A stretch of 64,000 nt of DNA. Origin: Limnohabitans sp. Rim28 (lineage in GTDB: Bacteria; Pseudomonadota; Gammaproteobacteria; Burkholderiales; Burkholderiaceae_C). Shown here piece after piece: positions 41,865 through 51,137 of this stretch. The stretch is taken from contig NZ_ALKN02000003.1 of NCBI RefSeq assembly GCF_000293865.2, positions 124,001 through 188,000 on the forward strand, read 5' to 3'. The translations under genes were made by a program, and so were the position numbers. A model generated the notes under the pieces. It was not told the DNA's origin. It saw nothing but the letters and a program-made list of their open reading frames with translations, and did no database searches. The stretch's first letter is position 1. Each line of letters starts with the position of its first letter.

Positions 41865-43028
41865 ATGAAAAAATTTGAACTCCCCAGCCCCGCCCCATTG
41901 ATGGGCCGCCAAGCCTGGTCGGCGTTTTTGCTGGCGCTGATCGTAGTCGGCGTGCTGGCCCCGGTCTTCAACTTGTGGGTCCCCGAGAGCAGCCCCTTCC
42001 ATTTGAGCGACTACGCCATCGCCCTGATCGGCAAGATCATGTGCTACGCCATCTGCGCGCTGGCCATGGACTTGATCTGGGGCTACACCGGTATTTTGTC
42101 GCTGGGCCACGGTTTGTTCTTCGCCTTGGGCGGCTACGTCATGGGCATGTACCTCATGCGCCAGATTGGCCAAGACGGCAACTACAAAAGCGATTTGCCC
42201 GACTTCATGGTGTTTCTGGATTGGAAAGAGCTGCCCTGGCACTGGATGCTGTCAGACAGCTTTGTGGCCACGCTGGCGCTGGTGGTGTTGGTGCCGGGTG
42301 TGATCGCTTTTGTGTTCGGCTACTTTGCCTTTCGCTCGCGCATCAAGGGCGTGTATTTTTCCATCATCACCCAGGCCCTGACCTTTGCGGCCATGCTCTT
42401 GTTTTTCCGCAACGAAACCGGGCTGGGCGGCAACAATGGCTTCACCGATTTCAAGCGCATTCTTGATTTGCCCATTGCCACCCCGGGCATGCGCATGACG
42501 CTGTTTGTCATCACTGGCCTGACCTTGTTGGGTTTTTATCTGTTCTCGCGCTGGCTGGTGGGCAGCAAGTACGGCCGCGTGTTGATGGCGATTCGCGATG
42601 CCGAAACGCGGGTCATGTTCTCGGGCTATTCGCCCTTGCCTTACAAGCTCAGCATTTGGGTCATCTCGGCCGTGATGTGCGGCATTGCCGGGGCTTTGTA
42701 CGTGCCGCAAGTGGGCATCATCAACCCCGGCGAGATGAGCGCGGCCAACTCGATCGAGATCGCGGTGTGGGCGGCGGTGGGCGGGCGCGGCACCTTGATC
42801 GGGCCGATTGTGGGTGCGTTTTTGGTCAACGGTGCCAAGAGCTGGCTCACCGTGAGTGCGCCTGAGTTTTGGCTGTACTTTTTGGGCGCGCTGTTCATTG
42901 GCGTGACCTTGTACATGCCCCAAGGCGTGGTGGGCCTGGTGCGCAAAGTGTGGCGCAAACGCGAGACCGCGCAAACGCCATCAGAACCCGTGTCGGACGC
43001 GCAGGGCAAAAAAGGCGGTGCCGCATGA
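41865..43028 (+). CDS. urtC: Urea ABC transporter permease UrtC
   Basis: A 387-residue LivM-type permease with about ten hydrophobic segments and the motif GYTGILSLGHGLFFALGGYVMGMYL. It starts two bases after urtB and overlaps urtD by 4 bases. It is the partner permease of UrtB. Confidence 0.94.
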   Translation: MKKFELPSPAPLMGRQAWSAFLLALIVVGVLAPVFNLWVPESSPFHLSDYAIALIGKIMCYAICALAMDLIWGYTGILSLGHGLFFALGGYVMGMYLMRQIGQDGNYKSDLPDFMVFLDWKELPWHWMLSDSFVATLALVVLVPGVIAFVFGYFAFRSRIKGVYFSIITQALTFAAMLLFFRNETGLGGNNGFTDFKRILDLPIATPGMRMTLFVITGLTLLGFYLFSRWLVGSKYGRVLMAIRDAETRVMFSGYSPLPYKLSIWVISAVMCGIAGALYVPQVGIINPGEMSAANSIEIAVWAAVGGRGTLIGPIVGAFLVNGAKSWLTVSAPEFWLYFLGALFIGVTLYMPQGVVGLVRKVWRKRETAQTPSEPVSDAQGKKGGAA

Positions 43029-43900
43029 CGCCTGATCTGCTGCAAAAAGGCGCTGAGCGCGTGGCCCGCGTGGCCCAACAACGCGTCCAAGCCACAGAAT
43101 CCGGTGGCCGCAGCGCGGGCTATGGCCGCGTGGTGCAAGACGCCAACCAAGTCGATGTGACCCATGGCCGCATCCTGTATCTGGAAGACGTGAGTGTGAG
43201 CTTTGACGGCTTCAAGGCCATCAACAAGCTGTCGCTCGACATCGCACCCGGCGAGCTGCGCTGCATCATTGGCCCCAACGGCGCAGGCAAGACCACGATG
43301 ATGGACATCATCACCGGCAAAACCCGCCCCGACGAAGGCCGCGTGTTCTTTGGCAGCACCATCGACTTGCTGCGCCACAACGAACCCGCCATCGCGCAGC
43401 TGGGCATTGGCCGCAAGTTCCAAAAGCCCACCGTGTTTGAGCACCTGAGCGTGTTTGAAAACCTCGAACTGGCTTTGAAAACCCCCAAGGGCGTGAAAGC
43501 CTCGATGTTCTTCAAGCTCGATTCACGCCAAAGCGACCGCTTGGCCGAAGTGCTGCACACCATCCACTTGGCGGACAGCGTTAGGGTGCAGGCGGGCACG
43601 CTCAGCCACGGCCAAAAGCAGTGGCTGGAGATTGGCATGCTGCTCATGCAAGACCCCAAGTTGCTGCTGCTCGATGAACCGGTAGCGGGCATGACCGACC
43701 ACGAGACCGAGCGCACCGCCGAGCTGTTCTTGACACTCAAAGGCAAGCACTCGCTCATGGTGGTGGAGCACGACATGGGCTTCATCCGCACCATCTCGGA
43801 CATCGTCACCGTGCTGTGCGACGGATCCGTGCTGGCCCAAGGCACGCTCGACCAAGTGCAGGCCGACGAGCGGGTGATCGAAGTTTATTTGGGGCGCTGA
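43025..43900 (+). CDS. urtD: Urea ABC transporter ATP-binding protein UrtD
   Basis: From ATG 43025 (overlapping the urtC stop) the product has 291 residues. Walker A GPNGAGKTT, signature LSHGQKQWLEIGM and Walker B LLLLDEPVAGM are present. A 45-residue N-terminal extension precedes the ABC domain. LivG-type subunit. Confidence 0.94.
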   Translation: MTPDLLQKGAERVARVAQQRVQATESGGRSAGYGRVVQDANQVDVTHGRILYLEDVSVSFDGFKAINKLSLDIAPGELRCIIGPNGAGKTTMMDIITGKTRPDEGRVFFGSTIDLLRHNEPAIAQLGIGRKFQKPTVFEHLSVFENLELALKTPKGVKASMFFKLDSRQSDRLAEVLHTIHLADSVRVQAGTLSHGQKQWLEIGMLLMQDPKLLLLDEPVAGMTDHETERTAELFLTLKGKHSLMVVEHDMGFIRTISDIVTVLCDGSVLAQGTLDQVQADERVIEVYLGR

Positions 43901-43902
43901 AC

Positions 43903-44607
43903 ATGCTGGAAGTCAAGAACATTCATCAGTACTACGGCGGCTCTCATATCTTGCGCGATGTGAGCCTAAGCGCCGAACAAGGCCAAGTCACGGTGCTGTT
44001 GGGGCGTAACGGCGTGGGCAAAACCACGCTGCTCAAATCGCTCATGGGCTTGGTGGCGATCAAGAGCGGCAGCGTGGTGCTGGACGGCAAAGACCTGAGC
44101 AGTGCCCAACCTTATGAACGGGCTGCAGCGGGTGTGGGCTATGTGCCCCAAGGCCGCGAAATCTTTGCGTGCCTGACGGTCGAAGACAACCTGCGCATGG
44201 GCTTGGCCACACAGCCCGGCAGCACGCCCATCCCGCCTGAGTTGTTTGAATTGTTTCCGGTGCTCAAGCAAATGTTGCACCGCAGGGGTGGTGATTTGTC
44301 GGGCGGTCAGCAACAACAACTGGCCATTGCCCGCGCCCTGGCTGCCAAACCGCGTTTATTGATCTTGGACGAACCCACCGAAGGCATCCAGCCCAGCATC
44401 ATCAAAGACATCGGCCGCGTGATCCGCCAACTGGCCGATGTGGGTCTGCAAGGCCAGCGCATGGCGGTGCTGCTGTGCGAGCAGTACTACGACTTTGCCG
44501 AAGAACTGGCCGATCAGTACTTGGTGATGGAGCGGGGCGAAGTGATCGCAAGCGGGCCGGGGAGTGAGATGAAGGACAAGAACATTCAGCAGTTGGTGGC
44601 GATTTGA
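43903..44607 (+). CDS. urtE: Urea ABC transporter ATP-binding protein UrtE
   Basis: From ATG 43903 the product has 234 residues. LivF-type subunit beginning MLEVKNIHQYYGGSHILRDVSL, Walker A GRNGVGKTT, signature LSGGQQQQLAIARAL and Walker B LLILDEPTEGI. It completes the five-gene urt operon. Confidence 0.94.
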   Translation: MLEVKNIHQYYGGSHILRDVSLSAEQGQVTVLLGRNGVGKTTLLKSLMGLVAIKSGSVVLDGKDLSSAQPYERAAAGVGYVPQGREIFACLTVEDNLRMGLATQPGSTPIPPELFELFPVLKQMLHRRGGDLSGGQQQQLAIARALAAKPRLLILDEPTEGIQPSIIKDIGRVIRQLADVGLQGQRMAVLLCEQYYDFAEELADQYLVMERGEVIASGPGSEMKDKNIQQLVAI

Positions 44608-44843
44608 GGAGCCGGATGTTGAAGTGTTGATGGTGTAGGTCGGCTAAGCAGCGTTTCCTGCCAGTCAGCCCTTAGCCGTGTGGGCCTGCAATCGGTCAAG
44701 AGCGGTCAGTTGAGGTCATCTCCGTAAGCAGTCCTTCGTTGAATTAGACCTTGGCCGATATCGGTCATTCAAGCTGAGAGCATCCTTCGGGCTCGATGTG
44801 GCACAACATGGCACACATCACAAGCCCATTGATTCACTGTCGC

Positions 44844-45818
44844 TCACTGTGCCTCAATCTTGCGCTCCGTCACGATTTTGCTGAGCTGACGGATCTCACC
44901 TTCTACGCGGTTGCGAAACTCAGTGGGAGTACTGGCTCGTGGGCTACCGCCCCAGTCAATCAGCCTTTGCTTGATGGCGGGTTGGTCCAGAACGGCCCGC
45001 AGTTCTCGATTGAGCCGTTCCACGACGGCGGGCGGCGTGCCTTTGGTCGCAGCCACTCCCAACCATGAATCGAACACCACGCCTGCAAAGCTGTCGGCCA
45101 CAGCAGGCACGCCTGGCAGGGCCTGTTGCCCAGCGGGAACCGTGGTGGCGAGCACGCGCACGCGTTTGTCCTTGAACAGCGGTGCGGTGGTGGTCATGGT
45201 GTCGATCATGACGTCCACGCGCCCTGCCAGCAGTTCCATCATGGGGGCAGTGCCACCTCTGAAAGGCACATGTGTAGCCGCGCCGCCGCTCTCAGCCATC
45301 AGCCATTCGCCAAACAGGTGCATGGCTGTGCCCACGCCGACCGAAGTGTAGGTGTAGCGGTTGGGCTCGTTTTTGACGCGGTCGATGAAATCCTTGAATG
45401 AGGAGATCGGTGAATCGGGGCGCACGGACAGCGTGAGTGGGTAGGTCGTGACTGTGGAAATCCAAGCAAAATCATTGACTGCATCGAAGGGCAGATTCTT
45501 CTTCATGGCAGCATTGCTCGAATGCCCGCTGGGCAGCAGCACCAGCGTATAGCCGTCAGATGCAGCTTTGGCCACTGCGTCTGCCGCGATGTTGCCGCCT
45601 GCACCCGCACGGTTTTCGACCACGACAGGCTGACCGAGTCGCTCACCGAGTGGTGTGGCGATAAGGCGTGCCACCATGTCGCTACTGCCGCCTGGCGCAA
45701 AGCCCACCAGCAGTTTGATGGGACGAGCAGGCCAGGCGTCCTGGGCTTGCGCCAGGACAGTGGTCAAAGCCAGCGAAGCAACCAGTATCTGGCCGAGACG
45801 GATCAACAAGTGTTTCAT
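44844..45818 (-). CDS. Bug-family tripartite tricarboxylate transporter binding protein
   Basis: The 324-residue periplasmic protein has a signal peptide (cleavage near LAQAQD) and the Bug pattern WPARPIKLLVGFAPGGSSDMVARLIATPLGERLGQPVVVENRAGAGGNIAADAVAKA. Such proteins bind small acids or aromatic compounds. No TctA/TctB membrane gene is nearby, as often in this order. It ends the minus-strand catabolic unit. Confidence 0.9.
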   Translation of the reverse strand: MKHLLIRLGQILVASLALTTVLAQAQDAWPARPIKLLVGFAPGGSSDMVARLIATPLGERLGQPVVVENRAGAGGNIAADAVAKAASDGYTLVLLPSGHSSNAAMKKNLPFDAVNDFAWISTVTTYPLTLSVRPDSPISSFKDFIDRVKNEPNRYTYTSVGVGTAMHLFGEWLMAESGGAATHVPFRGGTAPMMELLAGRVDVMIDTMTTTAPLFKDKRVRVLATTVPAGQQALPGVPAVADSFAGVVFDSWLGVAATKGTPPAVVERLNRELRAVLDQPAIKQRLIDWGGSPRASTPTEFRNRVEGEIRQLSKIVTERKIEAQ

Positions 45819-45842
45819 ATGGCGGATCTCCGAAAAAAGAGT

Positions 45843-46286
45843 TCAGGTAACGGGCACAACTTTACACACAGCCACAGCGGTGGCTACTTCTTTTCCGTCC
45901 TGCAGTAGCGAGCCCATGACGTGGCACACATCGCGCCCACGGCGCAGCAAGCGCGCTTCGCCCTGCAGCGTACCCACCTGCGCGACGCGTAAGAAGGACA
46001 CGTTCAGATTGAGTGTGGCCACGCCTTGCCCTGCGGCCAGCGTGGCATCTACCAGGCTGGCGGTCAGGTCATCCAGCATAGCGCTTAGCATGCCACCTTG
46101 CACCGTGCCAGCCGGGTTGCGAAAGTCGGGCGGTGCTTCGTAGGTGGCGCTCAGCATGCCTGCCGCCGCGTCTACCGCGTCGATGCGGCTGCCCAGCAAG
46201 GTGAGCACGGGCGGACGAGCGACCTCGCCGCTTAACATGCGGCTAAAGTAGCTCTGGGCATCGGCAGTGTTGTAATTCAAACTCAT
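45843..46286 (-). CDS. PaaI-type thioesterase
   Basis: A 147-residue single hot-dog domain. RNPAGTVQGGMLSAMLDDLTASLVDATL is the PaaI-like catalytic segment, with Asp-containing helix. It hydrolyses acyl-CoA esters, perhaps rescuing CoA from dead-end aromatic acyl-CoAs. It overlaps the FAH gene by 4 bases (ATGA). Confidence 0.85.
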   Translation of the reverse strand: MSLNYNTADAQSYFSRMLSGEVARPPVLTLLGSRIDAVDAAAGMLSATYEAPPDFRNPAGTVQGGMLSAMLDDLTASLVDATLAAGQGVATLNLNVSFLRVAQVGTLQGEARLLRRGRDVCHVMGSLLQDGKEVATAVAVCKVVPVT

Positions 46287-47134
46287 GCGTCGTCGCGGAT
46301 GCCGTTACGCAGCGTGCCGATGGCATCCACCACGATCTCGCACACGTCACCGGGCTTCATGAATATCTGCGGGTTGCGCTTGTTACCCACGCCGCCAGGG
46401 GTGCCGGTCACGATCACGTCACCCGGCGACAGTGGGATGAAGGTCGAGATGTAGGCGATCTGGCGCGGGATGCTGTGGATCATCTTGTCGGTGGTGGTGT
46501 CTTGCAGCACCTGGCCGTTGAGCACGGTTTGCAGGCGCATCACTTGCGCAGGCGCGATCTCGTCGCTGGTGACCATCCAGGGGCCAAAGCCGCCGGTCTT
46601 GTAGAAGTTCTTGCCAGGTGTCCACTGAGAGGTGGCGATTTGCCAGTCGCGCACCGAGCCATCGTTGTAGCAACTGTAGCCTGCAATGTGGTCCCAGGCC
46701 TCAGCTTCCGGGATGCGGCGGCCGCCTTTGCCGATGATCACGGCAATCTCGGCTTCGTAGTCGAGGCGGTGCGACTCCGGTGGACGCAGGATGTCTTGAC
46801 CGTGCGCGACCTGTGAGTCGGCCAAGCGCAAAAAGATCACTGGCGTTTCGGTCACTTCGCGGCCGGTTTCGAGCACGTGTTCGGCGTAGTTCAATCCGAT
46901 GCAAAAGATCTGACCCGGGTTGGGGATCACCGGCAGCAGCTGAAGTTGCGAGAACTGGAGCGTGGGCTTGTGCGCCTTGGCTGCATCAGCTGCTGCACTG
47001 AACAGGTTTTTGGCGATCAGGGTTTTCAGGTCGGGCGCTTGTGCGCCCAGGATGGGGCTCAGGTCGAGCACGTCGTCGCCGGTCACGACGCCGTAGGAGG
47101 GCAGGCCCTGGTTCAGGAAGCTGATGAGTTTCAT
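46283..47134 (-). CDS. Fumarylacetoacetate hydrolase family protein
   Basis: The 283-residue protein has the FAH C-terminal domain motifs: IFCIGLNYAEHVLETG, RLDYEAEIAVIIGKGGRRIPEAEAWDHIAGYSCYNDGSVRDWQ with the metal-binding acidic residues, and LSPGDVIVTGTPGGVG. Members hydrolyse or decarboxylate the products of aromatic ring cleavage. It fits the step after the VOC enzyme and monooxygenase. Confidence 0.88.
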   Translation of the reverse strand: MKLISFLNQGLPSYGVVTGDDVLDLSPILGAQAPDLKTLIAKNLFSAAADAAKAHKPTLQFSQLQLLPVIPNPGQIFCIGLNYAEHVLETGREVTETPVIFLRLADSQVAHGQDILRPPESHRLDYEAEIAVIIGKGGRRIPEAEAWDHIAGYSCYNDGSVRDWQIATSQWTPGKNFYKTGGFGPWMVTSDEIAPAQVMRLQTVLNGQVLQDTTTDKMIHSIPRQIAYISTFIPLSPGDVIVTGTPGGVGNKRNPQIFMKPGDVCEIVVDAIGTLRNGIRDDA

Positions 47135-47170
47135 GTTCTGGCTTTCAGGTGAGGTTAAAAAAGTAAAAGC

Positions 47171-47923
47171 TCAGCTCAGCCGCGCAGAAATTTCCTGCGC
47201 GGCCCGCTGGATGAGGGGGGTGAGTTTGCTGCGGTCGATCACAGCCATGCGTTGCACGCTGGTGACGAGGGAGAGGGCGGCGATCACGTTGCCATCGGCT
47301 TGGTAAAGAGGCACGGCCACGGCTGCCAGATTGGATTCGAGTTCGCCATCTGAAAAGTAGTGGCCATTTTTACGAATTTGGCTGTAGTAGCGGCGAAACG
47401 CCGACCAATCGCTCGGTAAGCCCGATGCGGCAATGTCTTCGGTGTGACGGTCGAACAATTTGTGCAACGCGGTAGGCGTCCAGTTTGCCAGGATGACTTT
47501 GGGCGCAGCGCCTTGAAACAAAGGGCGCGGCCGTCCACGGCCATAACTCAGGTTGGCTGGCATGGAGCCCAGTTCGCGGTGGGTGTCGAGCAATTGGTCG
47601 CCATGCAAGCTGGACACAACACAGTCAAAACCTGTCTGGGCCACCAGCTCTTTCATGAACGGGATGCCACATTGCAGGACCGGGTCGGCTTGGCGGATCA
47701 AGTGGTCCAGGATGACGATGCGAGGCCCTAGTGCGAATTGGGCATCACTGCCGCGCCGCAGAAGACCCGCATCGCTCAGGGTCTTGAGGTATCGGTAGCT
47801 GGTGGGCAAGGACACCCCCAGTGCTTCGCTGATATCTTCGGCGCTCCAGTGCAGGCGCTGGTCAGAGAACAGCTCGAGCACGCTGAGCATGCGGGCAAGG
47901 CTGGTATCGGCTTTATCGATCAT
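47171..47923 (-). CDS. IclR-family regulator
   Basis: The 250-residue regulator has a winged helix at the N-terminus (WSAEDISEALGVSLPTSYRYLKTLSDAGLLRRG) and the IclR effector domain (GFDCVVSSLHGDQLLDTHRELG ... LAAVAVPLYQADGNVIAALSLVTS). It is inside the catabolic cluster and probably controls it in response to an aromatic effector. It may bind the palindrome at 50046-50081. Confidence 0.88.
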   Translation of the reverse strand: MIDKADTSLARMLSVLELFSDQRLHWSAEDISEALGVSLPTSYRYLKTLSDAGLLRRGSDAQFALGPRIVILDHLIRQADPVLQCGIPFMKELVAQTGFDCVVSSLHGDQLLDTHRELGSMPANLSYGRGRPRPLFQGAAPKVILANWTPTALHKLFDRHTEDIAASGLPSDWSAFRRYYSQIRKNGHYFSDGELESNLAAVAVPLYQADGNVIAALSLVTSVQRMAVIDRSKLTPLIQRAAQEISARLS

Positions 47924-47935
47924 GGTGAGTTCTGT

Positions 47936-49447
47936 TCAACATCCATGGGCCAAGGCACCCGCAACGGGCAGCAAGGCGCTGATGCGATCAAGGTCGGCAC
48001 TGTTTTGAGCTAGGCCCAGAATGTAGCGGTCCGGGCGCAGCAGCACGGCGCGTACGCCCTGCTGGTCCAGCCAGGCTTTGACCTCGGGGTCGCGCGCAGC
48101 TACGGTGACCACGCCTTGCGCCAGCCAGCGCTCACGGGTGTCTTCGCTGACTTGCGCCAACACAGAGTCCTCACCCAGGACGGCAAAGTTCAAGCCCAGC
48201 AGCGTGTCCAGCAGATGGCCATTGGCCAGTGTGGGTTGCGGGAATACTTGGGCCACCGGAGCCTGCTCGCCCAACCAGATGCCAGGACCTAAGCGTGGCG
48301 TCGGGAATTGGAATATCTCGGGCTGCCCAGCTTTGAATTTGGCATCGCGTTCGCGTGCTGCTTGCGGGTCGGTGGTCTGGATGATGTCGCCCAGCTTCAC
48401 GGCCAAGTCGATGAAGGCCTGCACATGCGGTGAACGCTCGCTTTCATAAGTGTCCAGCAGCGCATCGTCTGCACAACCGCGCAGCACGGCGTCAAGCTTC
48501 CAGGCCAAATTGGACACATCGCGGATGGCCGCGCACATGCCCTGGCCCAGGAAGGGTGGTGTCTGGTGTGCCGCGTCACCGGCCAGCATCAAGCGGCCTT
48601 GGCGCCAGCCTTCGGCGATCACCGAGTGGAAGGTGTAAATCACGGCACGTTCGATGTCGGCTTGCTCGGGCGTGATCCATTTGCTCACCAGTTTCCATAA
48701 AGTTTCAGGCTGGACCATTTGATCTTCTTGGTCACCGGGCATGAGCATGATTTCCCAGCGCCTGCGGTTGCCGGTCACGTTGCAATACGTCATGGGGCGT
48801 GCCGGGTCGCAGTGCTGCACGGTGTGGTCGGGCAGGGTGGGGACATTGGTTTTGAGCCGCACATCGAACACCAGCCAAGGCTGGTGCAGGCCCAGATCGC
48901 GCATGCGGGTACCCAGCACTTTGCGAACCAGCGAGCGAGCGCCGTCGCAGCCGATCACGTAGCGTGCCTGCACCGCATGATTTTGTTGTGTTTGCAGGTC
49001 GGTGACCTGCAGAGTGGCGGCGTCAGCGCCGTCTTTGATGGCGGTGACTTCGTGACGGATGCGCACTTGCACCTGCGGGTAGCGTTGCAAGCCAGACCGC
49101 AACACGGCTTCGAGCTCGGGTTGGTGAAAGTAGTGGTTGGTGGCGCAGCCGTGCGGGCCACGTTCCTGGGTGCCGGCGCGGATCAGCAAGGTTTCCCCAG
49201 TGGCGTTGTTGAAGTACATGCCTTTGAGGCCCGGGCGCGAGATGCTCTCGACCTGTGGGCGCAAACCGGCGGTCTCGAACACGCGCATGGTTTCGCCGTC
49301 GAAATGGATGGCGCGCGGCAGGGGGTAGATCTCGCCCTCGCGCTCGAGCACCAGCACCGACAGGCCATATTGGCCCAGCAAGTTTGCCAGCGTGGCGCCC
49401 GCCGGGCCGTAGCCAATGATGGCGACGTCAAACACCGTCTGGTTCAT
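47936..49447 (-). CDS. FAD-dependent aromatic monooxygenase (MhpA-like)
   Basis: From ATG 49447 (overlapping the VOC gene stop) the product has 503 residues. FAD-binding GYGPAGATLANLLGQYGLSVLVLERE, the DG motif GCDGARSLVRKVLG and the GD motif GRLMLAGDAAHQTPPFLGQGMCAAIRD are present. It resembles 3-(3-hydroxyphenyl)propionate hydroxylase and other NAD(P)H-dependent phenol hydroxylases. The exact substrate is unknown. Confidence 0.87.
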   Translation of the reverse strand: MNQTVFDVAIIGYGPAGATLANLLGQYGLSVLVLEREGEIYPLPRAIHFDGETMRVFETAGLRPQVESISRPGLKGMYFNNATGETLLIRAGTQERGPHGCATNHYFHQPELEAVLRSGLQRYPQVQVRIRHEVTAIKDGADAATLQVTDLQTQQNHAVQARYVIGCDGARSLVRKVLGTRMRDLGLHQPWLVFDVRLKTNVPTLPDHTVQHCDPARPMTYCNVTGNRRRWEIMLMPGDQEDQMVQPETLWKLVSKWITPEQADIERAVIYTFHSVIAEGWRQGRLMLAGDAAHQTPPFLGQGMCAAIRDVSNLAWKLDAVLRGCADDALLDTYESERSPHVQAFIDLAVKLGDIIQTTDPQAARERDAKFKAGQPEIFQFPTPRLGPGIWLGEQAPVAQVFPQPTLANGHLLDTLLGLNFAVLGEDSVLAQVSEDTRERWLAQGVVTVAARDPEVKAWLDQQGVRAVLLRPDRYILGLAQNSADLDRISALLPVAGALAHGC

Positions 49448-50004
49448 GCCACGTAGCCCATGAGTTGCTGCATCTCTTTCAACCATTCGGCGCGGCTGCG
49501 GAATTTGGGACGGCTACGCGCCAGTGCTTCCGTAGCGGCCATCACGGCTTCGTCGCTTTGGTCCAGGTCGATCGGTTCGCGCAGCGGTTGCTCGCAGTAC
49601 CAAGGCATGTCCAGGAACACCTCCAGACGGTTGCCTTCGGGGTCGCGAAAGTAGATCGACACCGCGTTGCCATGGCTGGTGCAGACCAAGTCGCTCGCAT
49701 CGGGATCGGCCTGAACGCGGTCACGCACCGCGCGTAAAGAGGCCAAGTCGGGCACGCGCAGCGAAATCTGGTTGATCACGCTGAACGACAAGTCCGCAGG
49801 GCGGCCTGTGGCCAGCACGATCTGGTGGTGTTCTGACGGGTCGCGGCTGAGGAAGACCAGTTGCACAGGCCCCAGATCGCCGCGATCGGTTTCGAAGAAG
49901 CACATCACGTCTTTGTAAAAGCGGGCCATGCGTTCGAGGTCGCGCACATAAATACCCATGTGGCTGAAGACCAGCGAATTGGACTGGGCAAGTGGCTTGG
50001 ACAT
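49444..50004 (-). CDS. VOC-family (extradiol dioxygenase-like) enzyme
   Basis: AAGGA ahead of ATG 50004 gives 186 residues. The glyoxalase/VOC fold has the metal ligand pattern: His in FSHMGIYVRDLERMARFYKDVMCF, His in HHQIVLATG, Glu in NRLEVFLDMP. One-domain extradiol-type ring-cleavage enzymes share it. Together with the monooxygenase it suggests hydroxylation and ring cleavage. It is the first gene of the minus-strand unit. Confidence 0.82.
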   Translation of the reverse strand: MSKPLAQSNSLVFSHMGIYVRDLERMARFYKDVMCFFETDRGDLGPVQLVFLSRDPSEHHQIVLATGRPADLSFSVINQISLRVPDLASLRAVRDRVQADPDASDLVCTSHGNAVSIYFRDPEGNRLEVFLDMPWYCEQPLREPIDLDQSDEAVMAATEALARSRPKFRSRAEWLKEMQQLMGYVA

Positions 50005-50045
50005 GATCATTCCTTTTGCAAAAATTTCATGAATTATATTTTGAT

Positions 50046-50081
50046 TCACCGATAAAAAACTAATGGTTTATCCCATGGTGA
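50046..50081. promoter_or_regulatory. Inverted repeats in the divergent catabolic promoter region
   Basis: TCACC (50046-50050) with GGTGA (50077-50081) and GATAAA (50051-50056) with TTTATC (50067-50072), nested and in AT-rich surroundings between the divergent VOC and Bug genes. A candidate IclR operator. Confidence 0.4.
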
Positions 50082-50153
50082 TAATTTTAAGTGTTTGAAA
50101 GAATGCTGGCAGACCTCCAGGTCGTGACCCTCAACAAATCAGGAGACACCCGT

Positions 50154-51134
50154 ATGAACCGCACCACCCGCCGCATGGGCCTGGCCACTTTGGCCTTGGC
50201 TTTGTTCAGTGCTTTCCCCGCCATGGCTCAGGACTATCCGAACAAGCCGATCAAGATCATTGCCCCTTTCCCCGTGGGCACAGGCCCTGACGCCAACACC
50301 CGTGAAATTGCGCTGGAGTTGTCCAAGGTGCTGGGGCAGTCGGTGGTGGTGGAAAACCGTCCGGGTGCCTCCACCATGATTGGCATGGAAGCGGGGGCCA
50401 AGGCCACACCCGATGGCTATACCCTGGTGATGGGCTCGACCACCTCGATGTCTGTGCTGCCCTACACCTATGGTGCCAAAGTGCCTTACAAGGTGGAGCG
50501 GGACTTTGTACCCATAAGCGTTGTGGGTTTGCTCAACACCGCTTTGACCGCCCACCCGAGCGTGCCCGAGAAAAATGCAAAGGAACTGATCGAGCGCCTG
50601 AAAAAACAGCCCGGCTCCTTGACATCGGCCACATCGGGTGTGGGCAGCTACTCCCATCTGGCTGGTGAGTGGTTTGCCTCGAACGCCGGGGTCAAGATCA
50701 ATTTTGTCCCCTACAACACGTCGAGCCCTTATGCGGATCTGGTGGCAGGGCAGGTGAATGTGATTTTCGACGCCTTGCCCGCAGCCATTGGCAACGTCAA
50801 GGCAGGCAAGCTCAAAATTCTGGCGTTGACGGGCAAGACGCGGCATCCCAACTTCCCGGATGTGCCCACTTTTGCCGAGTCGGGTTTGCAAGACTTCAGC
50901 CCCACCGCCTGGATAGGCTTGTTTGCCCCTGCGGGCACACCTGCTGCTGTGGTGGCCAAACTGGGCGATGCCATGCAAAAAGCCACAGCCCAAAACCCTG
51001 AGCTGATTGCCAAATGGCGCTCTTATGGCGGTGATCTGAAGGCTCAGACCCCGGCCGAATTTTCAGCCTTCCTCAAACAAGATGACGCCCTGTGGGGCCC
51101 TGCCATTCGCAAGGCTGGCGTGAAGCTGGACTGA
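50154..51134 (+). CDS. Bug-family binding protein
   Basis: AGGAG before ATG 50154 gives 326 residues. Signal peptide ending PAMAQDYPNKPIKIIAPFPVGTGPDANTREIALELSKVLGQSVVVENRPGAS, the Bug signature. It is the first gene of the plus-strand unit divergent from the catabolic genes. Confidence 0.9.
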   Translation: MNRTTRRMGLATLALALFSAFPAMAQDYPNKPIKIIAPFPVGTGPDANTREIALELSKVLGQSVVVENRPGASTMIGMEAGAKATPDGYTLVMGSTTSMSVLPYTYGAKVPYKVERDFVPISVVGLLNTALTAHPSVPEKNAKELIERLKKQPGSLTSATSGVGSYSHLAGEWFASNAGVKINFVPYNTSSPYADLVAGQVNVIFDALPAAIGNVKAGKLKILALTGKTRHPNFPDVPTFAESGLQDFSPTAWIGLFAPAGTPAAVVAKLGDAMQKATAQNPELIAKWRSYGGDLKAQTPAEFSAFLKQDDALWGPAIRKAGVKLD

Positions 51135-51137
51135 CCC

